From Synechococcus sp. MED850 (lineage in GTDB: Bacteria; Cyanobacteriota; Cyanobacteriia; PCC-6307; Cyanobiaceae): DNA of 14,286 nt. Positions 5,896-13,110 of the stretch are shown here, one piece after another. The position numbers were made by a program, and so were the translations under genes. The notes under the pieces were generated by a model, which saw only the letters and a list, made by a program, of their open reading frames with translations, did no database searches and was not told the DNA's origin. The stretch is from positions 1 through 14,286 of the forward strand of contig PAEP01000009.1 in the NCBI GenBank assembly GCA_002700765.1. Direction: 5' to 3'. How positions within the stretch are numbered: the first letter of the stretch is position 1; each line of letters opens with the position of its first letter.

Positions 5896-7740
5896 TTGAC
5901 TCAGGAGCTGTCCCTCCCTCTGCACACCGCCTGGCTAATCCCGTTGTACGGATTTGCCGGAATGGTCGTGTCGCTTCCCTGGGCCTCCGGTTGGTTCCGC
6001 CGAGTGGCGCACCGACCTGCCGCCTACCTCAACATTCTGTTGACGCTCCTGGCGTTCGTCCACGGCAGCCTGATTCTTCAGGAGGTGTTCCGTTCAGGGC
6101 CTGTAGACCTGGCCTATCCGTGGCTCACGGTTGCCGACCTCGAGCTTGACATCAGTTTCAGTCTCACCCTCAACAACCTGGTCGCTCTTGAGCTGATCAC
6201 CGGTCTGAGTTTGTTCTCCCAGGTTTATTCGCTGGGGTACATGGACAAGGAGTGGGCCCTGGCTCGTTTTTTCGCCCTGCTTGGTTTCTTCGAGGGAGCC
6301 ATGAGTGGCGTGGTGCTGAGCGACTCCCTGTTTCAGAGTTATTTCCTGCTGGAGATGCTCACCCTCTCCACCTATTTATTGGTCGGTTTCTGGTACGCCC
6401 AGCCGTTGGTGGTCACCGCAGCGCGTGACGCCTTCCTCACGAAGCGCGTCGGTGACGTGCTTCTGCTGATGGGTGTTGTGGCCCTGTGCAGTTTGTCCGG
6501 TGCGATGGGATTCGGCGATCTCTACAGCTGGGCTGCCAACAGCAGCCTCACGCCCCTGGCGGCAACGCTGCTGGGGCTCGGACTGATTGCCGGCCCGACC
6601 GGTAAGTGTGCTCAGTTCCCCATGCACCTCTGGCTGGATGAGGCCATGGAGGGACCGAACCCGGCATCGATTCTGCGTAATTCAGTGGTCGTGACCTGTG
6701 GTGCGATCGTCCTGCTGAAGGTGATGCCGATCCTGCAGACCTCACCCATCACCCTCGCTGTCCTGCTGGTGATCGGAAGCATCAGTGCCATCGGTGGGTC
6801 GCTGGTGGCGATCGCGCAGGTGGACATCAAGCGCACCCAGTCCTATTCCACGACCGCCCACCTTGGTCTGGTGTTCATCGCCATTGCCCTGCAGATCCCG
6901 GTGTTGGCCCTGCTGTTGCTGTACACCCATGCCGTCTCCAAGGCGTTGCTCTCGATGAGCATTGGTGGTGTGATCGCTTCCACCAACTGCCAGGACATCA
7001 CGGAACTCGGAGGCCTGGCCAGTCGCATGCCGGCCACCACCACCGCTTACATCGTCGGCGGTGCTGGGCTGGTCGCTTTCCTTCCCCTTGGAGGGTTTCT
7101 GGCAATGGCCCAGGGCATTGAGCTGCTCAGTGTCCGTTCGATTCCATTCATGGCGGTGTTCCTGATCACCAATGCCCTCACGGCACTCAATCTGGTCCGC
7201 GTGTACCGGCACGTCTTTCTGGGTGATGCCTTGATCAAGTCCCGCCGGGCCGCCGAAGTGAACTGGCAGATGGCGTTACCAATGGTGGCCCTGTCCGTCG
7301 TGGTGCTGGTCACCCCGGTGCTTCTGGTGCGGTTGGAATCGCTCGATGGTCTGCTCGCTTTTCCTTTCTGGGCTGCTGCGCTCGTGGTGGGCAGTGGTTT
7401 GGTTGGGCTTCTCGCCGGCGCCCTGGTGCCGCTCAGCAAGGCCTGGTCGCGCTCGCTCAACCCTCTGGTGCGCGGCATCCAGGATCTTCTGGCCTACGAC
7501 TTCTACACGGAGCGGTTCTACAGAATCACCATCGTCAACGTGGTCGCCAGCATTTCTCGCCTGGCCTCCTGGTTTGACCGCAATGTGGTGGATGGACTGC
7601 TCCACGGCGTTGCGCGTTTCTCTCTGCAAAGTGCCGACAGCCTCAAGCTCAGCGTCAGTGGACAAAGCCAGTCCTACGTGCTGACCGTGCTTGTGGCGAT
7701 CGTTCTGTTTCTCACTTCGGTGAGCTGGTTCCTCACCTGA
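5896..7740 (+). CDS. ndhF4: NdhF4, NDH-1_4 CO2-uptake complex antiporter-like subunit (NuoL/NdhF family)
   Basis: Polytopic thylakoid-membrane subunit of the NDH-1 variant that drives conversion of CO2 to bicarbonate. The 614 residues are highly hydrophobic with many membrane spans. Antiporter-like motifs are present: E153 in YFLLEMLTLSTYLL, K237 in GKCAQFPMHLWLDEAMEG, the DIKRTQSYSTTAHLG loop (311-325) and K349. The stretch PNPASILRNSVVV (254-266) replaces the histidine-containing HAATMV of respiratory NuoL/NdhF1, which points to the CO2-uptake type. NdhF4 rather than NdhF3 is inferred from the adjacent ndhD and chpX and from the known makeup of alpha-cyanobacteria. The start is taken as TTG at 5896, because TAWLIPLYGFAG at residues 11-22 is conserved; the next Met is residue 23, inside it. 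No clear Shine-Dalgarno is seen. Confidence 0.9.
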   Translation: MTQELSLPLHTAWLIPLYGFAGMVVSLPWASGWFRRVAHRPAAYLNILLTLLAFVHGSLILQEVFRSGPVDLAYPWLTVADLELDISFSLTLNNLVALELITGLSLFSQVYSLGYMDKEWALARFFALLGFFEGAMSGVVLSDSLFQSYFLLEMLTLSTYLLVGFWYAQPLVVTAARDAFLTKRVGDVLLLMGVVALCSLSGAMGFGDLYSWAANSSLTPLAATLLGLGLIAGPTGKCAQFPMHLWLDEAMEGPNPASILRNSVVVTCGAIVLLKVMPILQTSPITLAVLLVIGSISAIGGSLVAIAQVDIKRTQSYSTTAHLGLVFIAIALQIPVLALLLLYTHAVSKALLSMSIGGVIASTNCQDITELGGLASRMPATTTAYIVGGAGLVAFLPLGGFLAMAQGIELLSVRSIPFMAVFLITNALTALNLVRVYRHVFLGDALIKSRRAAEVNWQMALPMVALSVVVLVTPVLLVRLESLDGLLAFPFWAAALVVGSGLVGLLAGALVPLSKAWSRSLNPLVRGIQDLLAYDFYTERFYRITIVNVVASISRLASWFDRNVVDGLLHGVARFSLQSADSLKLSVSGQSQSYVLTVLVAIVLFLTSVSWFLT

Positions 7741-7750
7741 CACCGAACCC

Positions 7751-9241
7751 ATGCTGCTTTCCTTTCTGCTGCTGATTCCCTTTGTTGGGGCCCTTGCCCT
7801 GCTGGTCTGGCCTGGAGATCAGGGGGACGAGCGTCTGCGCATCGGCAGCATTGCTGTGCTGGCCGTTCAGTGCCTGGTGAGCTTTGCGCTGCTGGTGCCT
7901 TTCGATCCTGCGGAGAGTGGTCTTCAGCTGGTTGAACAGGCCCGCTGGGTGCATTCGATCGGACTGGACTATGCCCTCGCTGTGGATGGTCTGTCCCTGC
8001 CGCTGGTTCTGATGAATGGTGTTCTCTGCCTGGTGGCGGCGATCGCCTCCCGCACAATCGACAACCGTCCGCGCGTCTACTTCGCCCTGCTGCTGGTGAT
8101 CAGTGGTGCGGTGAATGGAGCCTTCCTGGCCCAGAACCTGCTGCTGTTCTTCCTCTTCTATGAGCTGGAACTGATCCCGCTGTGGATGTTGATCGCTGTT
8201 TGGGGAGGCGCCAACCGTTCCTACGCGGCCACCAAGTTTCTGATTGTCACGGCGGTTTCCGGTGTGCTCATCCTGGCGGCATTCCTGGGACTGGCCCTGG
8301 TCAGCGGCACGATGGATTTCAGCCTTCATCCGATCATGGCGGGTGAGCTGGGAATGACGGCTCAGCTGGTGCTGATGGGCGCTCTGCTGATCGGCTTCGG
8401 CATCAAGATCCCGCTTTTCCCCTTTCACACCTGGCTACCGGATGCTCACACCGAGGCGTCCACGCCTGTGTCGGTGCTGTTGGCTGGGGTGCTGCTCAAG
8501 CTGGGGACCTACGGATTGCTGCGGTTCTGCCTCGGACTGTTTCCTGAGGCCTGGCAGCTGGCGTCTCCGTGGCTTGCGGCATGGGCGGCGATCTCGGTGC
8601 TCTACGGCTCCTTGGCTGCGATCGCTCAGACGGATATGAAACGGATGGTGGCCTACAGCTCGGTGGGCCATATGGGATATGTGCTGCTTGCAGCTGCTGC
8701 CGCAACCCCGCTCGGGTTGATGGGTGCCCTCTTCCAGATGGTTAGTCACGGCTTGATCTCCGGCGTTCTCTTCCTTCTGGTGGGAGTGGTGTACGCCCGA
8801 ACTGGGACCCGCGATCTGAATGTGCTGCGGGGATTGCTCAATCCGCAGCGAGGCCTCCCCCTGACCGGCTCTCTGATGATCATCGGCGTGATGGCGAGTG
8901 CGGGGATCCCTGGCATGGCTGGATTCATCTCTGAGTTCCTGATCTTCAGGGGAAGCTTGCAGCCATTCCCCATCGCCACCTTGCTGTCGATGGTGGGCTC
9001 CGGACTCACAGCGGTTTACTTCCTGTTGCTGGTGAACCGGGCTTTCTTCGGCAGGCTGGCCATTGCCGCCGGTGCCGTGGTGAATCCTCGTATCCTTCAG
9101 AGCGTTCCGCTGCAGGAACAGGTGCCTGCCATTGCTCTCACCCTCGGCGTCCTGCTGTTGGGTCTGGCGCCGGAGCTGCTCTCCGGCCTCAGTGAATCCA
9201 CCACCACCAGCCTCAGCCAGTTGAGCGAGGTCCTGTCATGA
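7751..9241 (+). CDS. ndhD4: NdhD4, NDH-1_4 CO2-uptake complex antiporter-like subunit (NuoM/NdhD family)
   Basis: Integral membrane partner of NdhF4 in the NDH-1_4 complex, and a second proton-pumping-type module. It has 496 residues, normal for the family, with about 14 hydrophobic segments. Hallmarks are E138/E140 in FYELELIPLWMLI, K219 in GFGIKIPLFPFHTWLPDAH, K250 in GVLLKLGTYG, and DMKRMVAYSSVGHMGYV (295-311). These are the charged residues thought to form the proton path in NuoM-like subunits. The ATG lies 10 bp after the ndhF4 stop, and the last codons overlap chpX by 4 bp (ATGA), so the three are cotranscribed and probably translationally coupled. The '4' subtype is inferred from the neighbourhood; the NdhD family is certain. 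Confidence 0.92.
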   Translation: MLLSFLLLIPFVGALALLVWPGDQGDERLRIGSIAVLAVQCLVSFALLVPFDPAESGLQLVEQARWVHSIGLDYALAVDGLSLPLVLMNGVLCLVAAIASRTIDNRPRVYFALLLVISGAVNGAFLAQNLLLFFLFYELELIPLWMLIAVWGGANRSYAATKFLIVTAVSGVLILAAFLGLALVSGTMDFSLHPIMAGELGMTAQLVLMGALLIGFGIKIPLFPFHTWLPDAHTEASTPVSVLLAGVLLKLGTYGLLRFCLGLFPEAWQLASPWLAAWAAISVLYGSLAAIAQTDMKRMVAYSSVGHMGYVLLAAAAATPLGLMGALFQMVSHGLISGVLFLLVGVVYARTGTRDLNVLRGLLNPQRGLPLTGSLMIIGVMASAGIPGMAGFISEFLIFRGSLQPFPIATLLSMVGSGLTAVYFLLLVNRAFFGRLAIAAGAVVNPRILQSVPLQEQVPAIALTLGVLLLGLAPELLSGLSESTTTSLSQLSEVLS

Positions 9242-10389
9242 CGGCGACCCAAACCCCCACTGCTCCCCTACCGCTCCAACCGCCGACGCTGCCGGATCAG
9301 GAGGAATTGATCCGCCGTCTGCTCGGCGATACGCCTTTGCTCAAGGACACTCCGGACCATTTGCTCCAGGTGGTGAATGTGCTCGAGAGCTACGGCATCG
9401 TGCTCGATGCTTACAGCAAGAATCTGGTTGATCAGGGGGAGAAACAGCTCCTGAATCCATTCCCCGTGTTCCGTTTCTTCCATGAGGGGTTCACGCTGAA
9501 ACGCCTCTGGGACCACCTGCTCGGCGATCGGATCAACTTCGAATACGCCGAGTACTGCCAGAAAGCGATGTTCTGGCATGGCACCGGCGGTCTTGATGCC
9601 TATCTGGACAGTGAGGCTTTCCAGGACGCCTGCCGACGGATCATTCGGCGCAAATCGGGCCGCGATCCTCTCCTGGCGATGACCAATCAGTTGTACCCAG
9701 GCTTTGCGCCGGAATCGATCCGCTCGCTCTCCACGATCTATTGCCTTGGTCTCTTCTGGCGCGTGATGAGTGATCTGTTTATCGATCTGGCGCGCCGCTA
9801 CAGGATTGGAGAGGTGGCCTGCGTCAACGACGTGGTGCATCACATCCGTGATGGTTTGGTGGCTGCGGCGGGTAACCCGATCACTTACAAGGTGACCGTG
9901 GCAGGAGAGGAGATCTGGGTGCTTCCGCCGGAGGCGGGACTCACCTTTCTCGTTGATGTGGCTGTCCCCTACGTGGAAGCGGTGTTCTTCCGTGGCATGC
10001 CGTTCCTCGGCACCGTGTCGTACAACGCCCAGGCCCGACAGATCTCACCGGACATCAGCGATTTCAAGTACGGCGCTCTTTACGCCGATCCAATCCCCAG
10101 CATGGGTGCGGGCATCCCTCCGAGCCTCTGCATGCAGGACATGTTCCGGCACCTGCCCGAGGAGCTGAGCCGCTGGTACGACCACGCCGGCCGCGGACAG
10201 GTGGATGTGCATGTGCAGATCTGCGTGAGTTTTCAGAAATCGATGTTCTGCGTCACCAATGGCGCCATCGCCGGCACCATGCCCCATCCGCTCGACAGCG
10301 ATGATCCGCAGCAACAGGCTGCGAATCGGGCTTACGCCGAGTCCTGGAGCGCACGGTTGATGGGCTGCCGGCGGGAGGCGCTCCTTTAG
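9238..10389 (+). CDS. chpX: ChpX/CupB, CO2 hydration subunit of NDH-1_4
   Basis: Peripheral subunit that, bound to NdhD4/NdhF4, hydrates CO2 to bicarbonate for the cytosolic pool feeding the carboxysome (also called CupB). The 383 residues fit the family and have no signal peptide or obvious membrane span. A short Pro/Thr-rich N-terminus is followed by conserved blocks: YGIVLDAYSKNLV (52-64), NPFPVFRFFHEG (73-84), NFEYAEYCQKAMFWHGTGGL (100-119), with C107 and H114 as plausible metal ligands, and GMPFLGTVSYN (253-263). Studies of the CupA homologue place a zinc site near its NdhF partner; I did not map the ligands one by one. It starts in the 4-bp ATGA overlap with ndhD4, which argues for a fixed ratio of the two proteins. 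Confidence 0.93.
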   Translation: MTATQTPTAPLPLQPPTLPDQEELIRRLLGDTPLLKDTPDHLLQVVNVLESYGIVLDAYSKNLVDQGEKQLLNPFPVFRFFHEGFTLKRLWDHLLGDRINFEYAEYCQKAMFWHGTGGLDAYLDSEAFQDACRRIIRRKSGRDPLLAMTNQLYPGFAPESIRSLSTIYCLGLFWRVMSDLFIDLARRYRIGEVACVNDVVHHIRDGLVAAAGNPITYKVTVAGEEIWVLPPEAGLTFLVDVAVPYVEAVFFRGMPFLGTVSYNAQARQISPDISDFKYGALYADPIPSMGAGIPPSLCMQDMFRHLPEELSRWYDHAGRGQVDVHVQICVSFQKSMFCVTNGAIAGTMPHPLDSDDPQQQAANRAYAESWSARLMGCRREALL

Positions 10390-10415
10390 GTTTCGCTTCA
10401 GGGATACGGCATCTG

Positions 10416-10667
10416 ATGGACCAGTGGCAGGAACGCAAGCGGCCGGTCTGCCTGGAACGTCGCTTTGAGTTCGACAGCTACAGCGCCACCCGTGACTTCC
10501 TCGACAAGTTGGGTGATTACAGCGAAGCAACGCAATGCTTCCCGGACATCAGTTTCGGGACCACCTATGTGAACATCACCATCCGACCGGACGCCGAGGG
10601 CAAGGATGCTGCTGTGAGCGATGGAGATCGTGAGTTCGCCGCTCAGATCGATGCCCTCCTCGGTTGA
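10416..10667 (+). CDS. acRAF, alpha-carboxysome Rubisco assembly factor (PCD-like)
   Basis: Small protein of 83 residues with the pterin-4a-carbinolamine dehydratase-like fold found in cso loci, reported to help form I Rubisco assemble. The pattern is [19 protein letters not shown] (14-32), then [20 protein letters not shown] (39-58). True dehydratases have a catalytic H-H-P motif at the position of C41-F42-P43, so both histidines are replaced and dehydratase activity is not expected. The start is 26 bp after the chpX stop, with CAGGGA upstream as a modest Shine-Dalgarno. The 3' end overlaps the cbbX start by 17 bases (47 if the longer cbbX start is used). Location between CO2-uptake genes and the activase fits a role in Rubisco biogenesis. 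acRAF is my family call from pattern and context. Confidence 0.85.
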   Translation: MDQWQERKRPVCLERRFEFDSYSATRDFLDKLGDYSEATQCFPDISFGTTYVNITIRPDAEGKDAAVSDGDREFAAQIDALLG

Positions 10668-11571
10668 AACGGTTGATCTGGCTGCGGCCTATGCCGATTC
10701 AGGCGTAGCGGACGTGCTGGCCCAGCTTGACCGGGAGCTGGTCGGGCTGGCACCTGTGAAAACCCGCATCCGTGAAATCGCGGCGTTGTTGTTGGTTGAA
10801 CAGGCGCGACAGCAATTGGATCTGCCCAGCACGACGCCCAGTTTGCATATGTCGTTCACCGGGCGCCCCGGCACGGGAAAGACCACCGTTGCGCAACGCA
10901 TGTCGCAGATCCTGCATCGGCTCGGCTACCTCCGGAAGGGGCATGTGGTGACGGCGACCCGGGATGATCTGGTGGGCCAGTACGTGGGCCACACCGCTCC
11001 CAAAACCAAGGAGATGCTCAAGCGCGCCCAGGGCGGGGTGCTGTTCATCGATGAGGCTTATTACCTCTATAAGCCAGACAACGAAAGGGATTTCGGTGCA
11101 GAGGCAATTGAGATTCTCCTGCAGGAGATGGAAACCCGTCGCAGTGACGTGGTGGTGATCTTCGCGGGGTACAAGGATCGAATGGAGATGTTCTACAACT
11201 CCAATCCAGGCTTGTCCTCGCGGGTGGCCCATCATCTGGACTTTCCTGATTACAGCGACTCCGAGTTGATGGCGATCGCCGGTCTGCTGCTGAAAGCCCA
11301 GCATTATCAGTTCAGCCCTGAGGCGAACGAGGCCTTCACGACGTACATCACGTTGCGGCGTGAGCTGCCGTTCTTTGCCAATGCCCGGTCGATTCGCAAT
11401 GCGATCGATCGTGCCAGGTTGCGTCAAGCCAACCGACTCTTCGCCCGCATGGATGAGGTGCTCACCCGGGAGGATCTGATCACGATCGAAGCGGCCGATA
11501 TCAGGGCGAGTCGGGTGTTTGATGGGCAGGTTGAGGGGCATGATCATCACCCTCTGGCCAAGACCGGCTGA
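10651..11571 (+). CDS. cbbX: CbbX, AAA+ Rubisco activase
   Basis: Red-type Rubisco activase: an AAA+ hexamer that uses ATP to pull on Rubisco and release inhibitory sugar phosphates. From the ATG at 10651 it has 306 residues, near family size. Walker A is GRPGTGKTT (71-79), the aromatic pore loop is in [13 protein letters not shown] (from 110), Walker B is VLFIDEA (130-136), and the arginine-finger region is NPGLSSR (R191). [10 protein letters not shown] is the sensor-2 helix. An in-frame ATG at 10621 would add 10 residues and deepen the overlap with acRAF to 47 bases; the Shine-Dalgarno signal is weak for both. In characterised systems CbbX serves form IC/ID Rubisco, so its pairing with a form IA enzyme is notable. 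The last 71 bases overlap the 3' end of the opposite-strand clc gene. Confidence 0.95.
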   Translation: MPSSVETVDLAAAYADSGVADVLAQLDRELVGLAPVKTRIREIAALLLVEQARQQLDLPSTTPSLHMSFTGRPGTGKTTVAQRMSQILHRLGYLRKGHVVTATRDDLVGQYVGHTAPKTKEMLKRAQGGVLFIDEAYYLYKPDNERDFGAEAIEILLQEMETRRSDVVVIFAGYKDRMEMFYNSNPGLSSRVAHHLDFPDYSDSELMAIAGLLLKAQHYQFSPEANEAFTTYITLRRELPFFANARSIRNAIDRARLRQANRLFARMDEVLTREDLITIEAADIRASRVFDGQVEGHDHHPLAKTG

Positions 11572-12757
11572 TCAGTTCGCCGATCACGACACCCACCAGG
11601 GCTCCGGTGGCGCCGTGGCCTTGCAGCAGCACCACAGAGAGCACGAGAACACTGATGCGCGCTCTGAGCATCACCATGTAGAAGGCTCCGCTGACCCCTC
11701 CGCACCAACTGCCAAGACTTCCGATTGCAGGCATGAGCTCATGCAGAGCGCTGCCGAATGCACAGGCGATCAGAAACACAGGAAAGAAGATGCCGCCGCG
11801 CCAGCCGGTCTCAAGACAAAGGCCAAGCATCAGCAGTTTGATCAATGCGGAAAAGATCAGCATCGGGGCGTCGGTGCGGTTGACGCCTTCCAGCAGCGGT
11901 CGCAGCTGATCCTCCCCTGCGAATGGAACCAGGGGCAGCCAGTGCATCAGCGCCCCCAACAGCAGGCCTGTGAGAACGGGCCACCAGCGCCAATGCTCGA
12001 GCAACTCCCGCTGCTGCAGCGCCCGTCGCCATGAACGAAGCATCAACCCGAGGGCTCCACCCACCAGGCCCGCGAGCAGCGCTGACACCAGGGTGCCGAT
12101 GTCCTCGCCCAGATTCGAAGGCCACGTGTAGGGCAACGCGCGAAGTGTTCCGCCGGTGACTTCATCAATCCCATGGAACAGGCTGAAACCGGCGAGGCCG
12201 CCGATGATTCCGGGAAGCCATCGCTGGATTCGATCCGCCCGTTGGTCATGGACAACAGCGCCCCCGAGGAGGGGAGCGCCGAACATGGCCAGGCTTCCCG
12301 CCACGCTCGCCTTTGCGTAGTCCTGATCACGTCCTCGCCAGATTCTCTGACTGCTGAGGGCCGCCAGTCGGCTCATCAACGCTTCCGGACCCGAGACCCC
12401 ACCACCGATCAGAGCAACCATGGCGCCAAGCAGGGCGCGGGGATTGTCCCGCGGCGGAGCGTCCTCAGGGTGATGCAGTTCATGCATGGTGGCGTGCAGC
12501 TCCGGCAGCAGCGTTTTCTTGCCACCGCGATGGATCAGGGCCAGCAGCACCCCGATTGCTCCGCAAACCCCCATCGACCAGCCGAGCGGCACGACGTAAT
12601 CAAGCCCCTGTTCTGTTGAGTCCCCCCAAAGGCTTCTGGAGACCGTTCCAACAACCCCCATCACCAGCGCGGTGATGGCACCGCTGGCGGCCCCAGTCAA
12701 AAAGGCGGCCAGCGCCTTGTTCAGTGCGGTGGGCATCACCGGAACTTTTCGGGCCAT
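11501..12757 (-). CDS. ClC-family chloride channel/transporter
   Basis: Integral membrane protein of 418 residues with 10 or more hydrophobic segments. The strongest family marks are [14 protein letters not shown] (118-131), at the place of the ClC G(K/R)EGP filter motif, and [23 protein letters not shown] (317-339), which matches the GxFxP...GA..G motif. The [12 protein letters not shown] segment follows at 356-367. The gating glutamate of GREGP is Ser122 here, so this may be a passive channel or an atypical transporter. The substrate is not evident; chloride is the family default. The ATG lies 6 bp downstream of the ferredoxin stop, so the two are probably cotranscribed. The C-terminal 24 codons lie antisense to cbbX. 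I do not recognise a gene name. Confidence 0.82.
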   Translation of the reverse strand: MARKVPVMPTALNKALAAFLTGAASGAITALVMGVVGTVSRSLWGDSTEQGLDYVVPLGWSMGVCGAIGVLLALIHRGGKKTLLPELHATMHELHHPEDAPPRDNPRALLGAMVALIGGGVSGPEALMSRLAALSSQRIWRGRDQDYAKASVAGSLAMFGAPLLGGAVVHDQRADRIQRWLPGIIGGLAGFSLFHGIDEVTGGTLRALPYTWPSNLGEDIGTLVSALLAGLVGGALGLMLRSWRRALQQRELLEHWRWWPVLTGLLLGALMHWLPLVPFAGEDQLRPLLEGVNRTDAPMLIFSALIKLLMLGLCLETGWRGGIFFPVFLIACAFGSALHELMPAIGSLGSWCGGVSGAFYMVMLRARISVLVLSVVLLQGHGATGALVGVVIGELISRSWPEGDDHAPQPAHQTPDSP

Positions 12758-12763
12758 CCAGCC

Positions 12764-13009
12764 TTACCAGTGAGGATCAAGTGCGTAGTCCACCACGAGC
12801 TGTCCGCTTTTGGAGGCAGGGACAGTACTGATGCACGCCCGGACCACGGTGCCGTTCACTTCGATCTCACAGGCGCCGCAACTGCCGCCTAAGCATCCAG
12901 TTGGAATGTTGATGCCGGCTCTGGCGGCCGTTAACAGCCAGTCACCTCCAACCTCCCCAGTGGTGGTGCTGCCATCGGGCCAGCGGATGGCGATCTGATC
13001 AGCAGCCAT
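12764..13009 (-). CDS. Small [2Fe-2S] ferredoxin-like protein
   Basis: An 81-residue soluble protein with a beta-grasp ferredoxin pattern: an opening strand DQIAIRWPDGST, then WLLTAARAGINIPTGC, then the cluster loop. Cysteines C39, C44, C47 and C59 form C-x4-C-x2-C-x11-C (CLGGSCGACEIEVNG). The first three fit any plant-type ferredoxin. The short x11 gap to the fourth is unlike photosynthetic ferredoxins (about x29) and matches the first cluster of CoxS/xanthine-dehydrogenase small subunits. The second, all-alpha [2Fe-2S] domain of those proteins is missing, so this is a stand-alone domain. It probably carries one electron; its partner is unknown. It lies between cobQ and clc on the minus strand, 6 bp before clc and about 100 bp after cobQ. 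The ferredoxin fold is likely; the role is open. Confidence 0.85.
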   Translation of the reverse strand: MAADQIAIRWPDGSTTTGEVGGDWLLTAARAGINIPTGCLGGSCGACEIEVNGTVVRACISTVPASKSGQLVVDYALDPHW

Positions 13010-13110
13010 GCGGGGATCTCAGCCATTGCATGATCACTGAATCATTGCGATCAGAACAGCCCCTTCCCCATGCATGGAACGGCTCGCTGAACCATGCGAC
13101 CAAGCGAGAT
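13010..13110 (-). other. Spacer between cobQ and the ferredoxin gene with small inverted repeats
   Basis: This 101-bp spacer contains CTCGCT (13083-13088) and AGCGAG (13103-13108), a 6-bp stem with a 14-nt loop just after the cobQ stop and without a T-tract. It also has the palindrome CCATGCATGG (about 13070-13079) and ATGAT-CACTGA-ATCAT (13029-13044) upstream of the ferredoxin start. A promoter or operator for the ferredoxin-clc pair could lie here, but no clear -35/-10 pair is visible. Confidence 0.25.

Noticed and set aside
9268..9843. 191-codon minus-strand frame opposite chpX, and a similar 283-codon frame opposite cbbX (10699-11550)
   Set aside because: Both mirror strongly conserved plus-strand genes in GC-rich DNA and contain no recognisable motif.
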